Source: Breoghania sp963678585
GTDB lineage: Bacteria; Pseudomonadota; Alphaproteobacteria; Rhizobiales; Stappiaceae
NCBI GenBank assembly: GCA_963678585.2
Contig: CAXXGA010000002.1
Location: forward strand, 2,790,001 to 2,854,000
Reading direction: 5' to 3'
DNA: 64,000 bases
Part shown: positions 62,717 to 64,000 of the stretch, one piece after another
How positions within the stretch are numbered: the stretch's first letter is position 1
Layout: the number at the start of each line of letters is the position of its first letter
Position numbers and translations under genes: made by a program
The notes under the pieces: generated by a model
What the model saw: the letters and a program-made list of their open reading frames with translations, nothing else
Told to the model about the DNA's origin: nothing
Database searches by the model: none

Positions 62717-63886
62717 TCAGGCAGCCGCGAGCTTTGCCTTCTCGGCCTCGAATGCCCAGTCGAGCCAGGGCGTCAGCTTGGCGAGGTCGCCCGCTTCCAC
62801 CGTCGCTCCGCACCAGATCCGAAGGCCCGCGGGCGCATCGCGATACGACCCGATATCGTAGGCAACGCCTTCCGCATCGAGCGCGGAAACGATGGCCTTG
62901 GCAAAGGCGGCCTGCGCCTTTTCATCGAGCGCGGTCACCGCCGGATCGACGATCTTCATGCACACGGAGGTGTTGGAGCGGATGGCCGGGTCGGCCGCCA
63001 GGAAATCGATCCACGGCGTCTTGGCCGCCCAGTCGGCCAGCACCTTGGCGTTGGCGTCGGCGCGGCCGCAAAGCCCGTCGAGACCGCCCACGGACGCGGC
63101 CCAGTCGAGCGCGTCGATGTAGTCTTCCACGCAGAGCATGGAGGGCGTGTTGATGGTCTCGCCCCTGAAGATGCCCTCGTTGAGCTTGCCGCCCTTGGTC
63201 ATGCGGAAGATCTTCGGCAGCGGCCATGCGGGCGTGTAGCTCTCAAGACGCTCCACGGCGCGGGGCCCGAGGATCAGGACGCCATGCGCCGCCTCGCCGC
63301 CGAGCACCTTCTGCCAGGAGAAGGTGACCACATCGAGCTTGGCGAAGTCGAGCTTCTGCGCGAAAGCGGCAGAGGTCGCATCGCAGATCGCGAGACCTTC
63401 GCGGTCGGCCGGGATCCAGTCCGCATTCGGGACGCGGACGCCGGACGTCGTGCCGTTCCAGGTGAAGACCACGTCATGGGAAAAATCGACGGAGGCGAGG
63501 TCCGGCAATTCGCCGTAACCGGCTTCCAGCTTGCGCGCATCGAGCTTGAGCTGCTTGACGACGTCGGTCACCCAGCCGGAGCCGAAGCTTTCCCAGGCCA
63601 GCATGTCCACGGGGCGCGCGCCCAGAAGCGACCACAGCGCCATCTCCACCGCGCCCGTATCGGATGCGGGCACGATGCCGATGCGATAATCGGCGGGCAC
63701 TGCAAGAATTTCGCGGGTCTTGTCGATGGCGGCGGCGAGCTTCGCCTTGCCGATCTTGGCCCGGTGGGAGCGCCCGAGCGGGGCGTCTTTCAGGCCATCG
63801 AGCGTCCAGCCGGGACGCTTGGCACAGGGGCCGGAAGAAAAATTGGGATTGTCCGGCCGCGTGGCCGGTTTGGTATTCGCTGTCAT
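62717..63886 (-). CDS. serC: Phosphoserine aminotransferase SerC (alphaproteobacterial long type)
   Basis: 389 residues from the ATG at 63886. 'RPDNPNFSSGPCAKRPGW' is the N-terminal substrate loop; 'VVTFSWQKVLGGEAAHGVLI' contains the PLP Lys. This is the longer PSAT type of Alphaproteobacteria. It converts 3-phosphohydroxypyruvate and glutamate to phosphoserine, acting after SerA. A serC-leader-like structured region precedes it. Confidence 0.96.
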   Translation of the reverse strand: MTANTKPATRPDNPNFSSGPCAKRPGWTLDGLKDAPLGRSHRAKIGKAKLAAAIDKTREILAVPADYRIGIVPASDTGAVEMALWSLLGARPVDMLAWESFGSGWVTDVVKQLKLDARKLEAGYGELPDLASVDFSHDVVFTWNGTTSGVRVPNADWIPADREGLAICDATSAAFAQKLDFAKLDVVTFSWQKVLGGEAAHGVLILGPRAVERLESYTPAWPLPKIFRMTKGGKLNEGIFRGETINTPSMLCVEDYIDALDWAASVGGLDGLCGRADANAKVLADWAAKTPWIDFLAADPAIRSNTSVCMKIVDPAVTALDEKAQAAFAKAIVSALDAEGVAYDIGSYRDAPAGLRIWCGATVEAGDLAKLTPWLDWAFEAEKAKLAAA

Positions 63887-63990
63887 GTATCTACCCTCAC
63901 AGATAGGCGCCCCTCGTTGGGGAGGGGTGTCCCACTGACCGGGGTAGTCGAAAATCCGGGGCGGGTCAATCGGTCTCTCGGCGACCTGCT
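63887..63990 (-). promoter_or_regulatory. serC leader RNA-like structure
   Basis: On the minus strand the leader contains GTCAGTGGGACACCCCTC, a CCCCTC/GAGGGG hairpin, then GGCGCC and a small TATCT/AGATA hairpin whose loop GTGAGGG carries the ribosome site directly before the ATG. This resembles the serC RNA motif known upstream of serC-serA in Alphaproteobacteria. Recognised from memory of the motif, so moderate confidence; the ligand, if any, is unknown. Confidence 0.55.
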
Positions 63991-64000
63991 GGAGCACCGT

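Overview
This is about 64 kb of a GC-rich chromosome that reads as Alphaproteobacteria, most likely Hyphomicrobiales. I cannot assign a family from sequence alone. The main evidence is the co-location of ctrA, chpT, fliI/fliJ, an EipA (DUF1134) gene and an alphaproteobacterial cheA-cheW-cheY-cheB-cheR operon. A single-domain RpoH, a long-type SerC behind a serC-leader-like hairpin region, and GANTC sites before ctrA agree with this.

Layout. 1-2.4 kb: end of a lytic transglycosylase gene and an hpaR-like MarR regulator. 2.4-4.4 kb: a DedA/PAP2/LssY fusion. 4.7-20.5 kb: a reductive pyrimidine catabolism locus. It holds an NMT1-type ABC transporter (binding protein, two permeases, ATPase), dihydropyrimidinase, a carbamoyl-amino-acid hydrolase, a class III (beta-alanine-type) aminotransferase, a RutR-like regulator and dihydropyrimidine dehydrogenase PreT/PreA. 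Two RutR-type palindromes lie about 190 bp upstream of the aminotransferase and of preT. Small membrane proteins, a GNAT enzyme and a LysE exporter are interleaved. 20.9-25.3 kb: a sulfotransferase/class IV aminotransferase pair, a PAS-GGDEF protein and a PqiA-like protein. 25.5-38.3 kb: fliJ-fliI, divergent ctrA, the che operon, chpT, a YHS protein, eipA and a coiled-coil membrane protein. 38.3-43 kb: pobA, a small HTH protein, tRNA-Glu(CTC), a small membrane protein sharing its start site with a divergent rluA-family gene, and rpoH. 43-49.3 kb: an overlapping trio (L,D-transpeptidase-like, glycosyltransferase, BPSL0067/NlpC-like), a decayed isoprenylcysteine-methyltransferase-like pseudogene, and an overlapping nitroreductase/AMP-ligase/thiolase operon. 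49.5-53.9 kb: a CHASE2-adenylate cyclase and a TPP-riboswitch-controlled thiXY. 54-64 kb: an alanine/proline-rich membrane protein, purA, two EamA transporters, an intact IS5-family element, serA and serC.

The pyrimidine genes form a complete route from uracil to malonate semialdehyde under one apparent regulator. The CtrA/ChpT/flagella/chemotaxis block joins cell-cycle control to motility.

The most unusual structure is a dispersed set of paired palindromic repeats at 7.9-8.4, 10.0-10.3, 13.6-13.9, 58.4-58.5 and 59.8-60.9 kb. Several families share GTCAT/ATCC-type ends. Arms occur as inverted pairs, and the inner stem changes between copies while remaining base-paired. One right arm has been split by the IS5-family insertion, so its pre-insertion form can be reconstructed.
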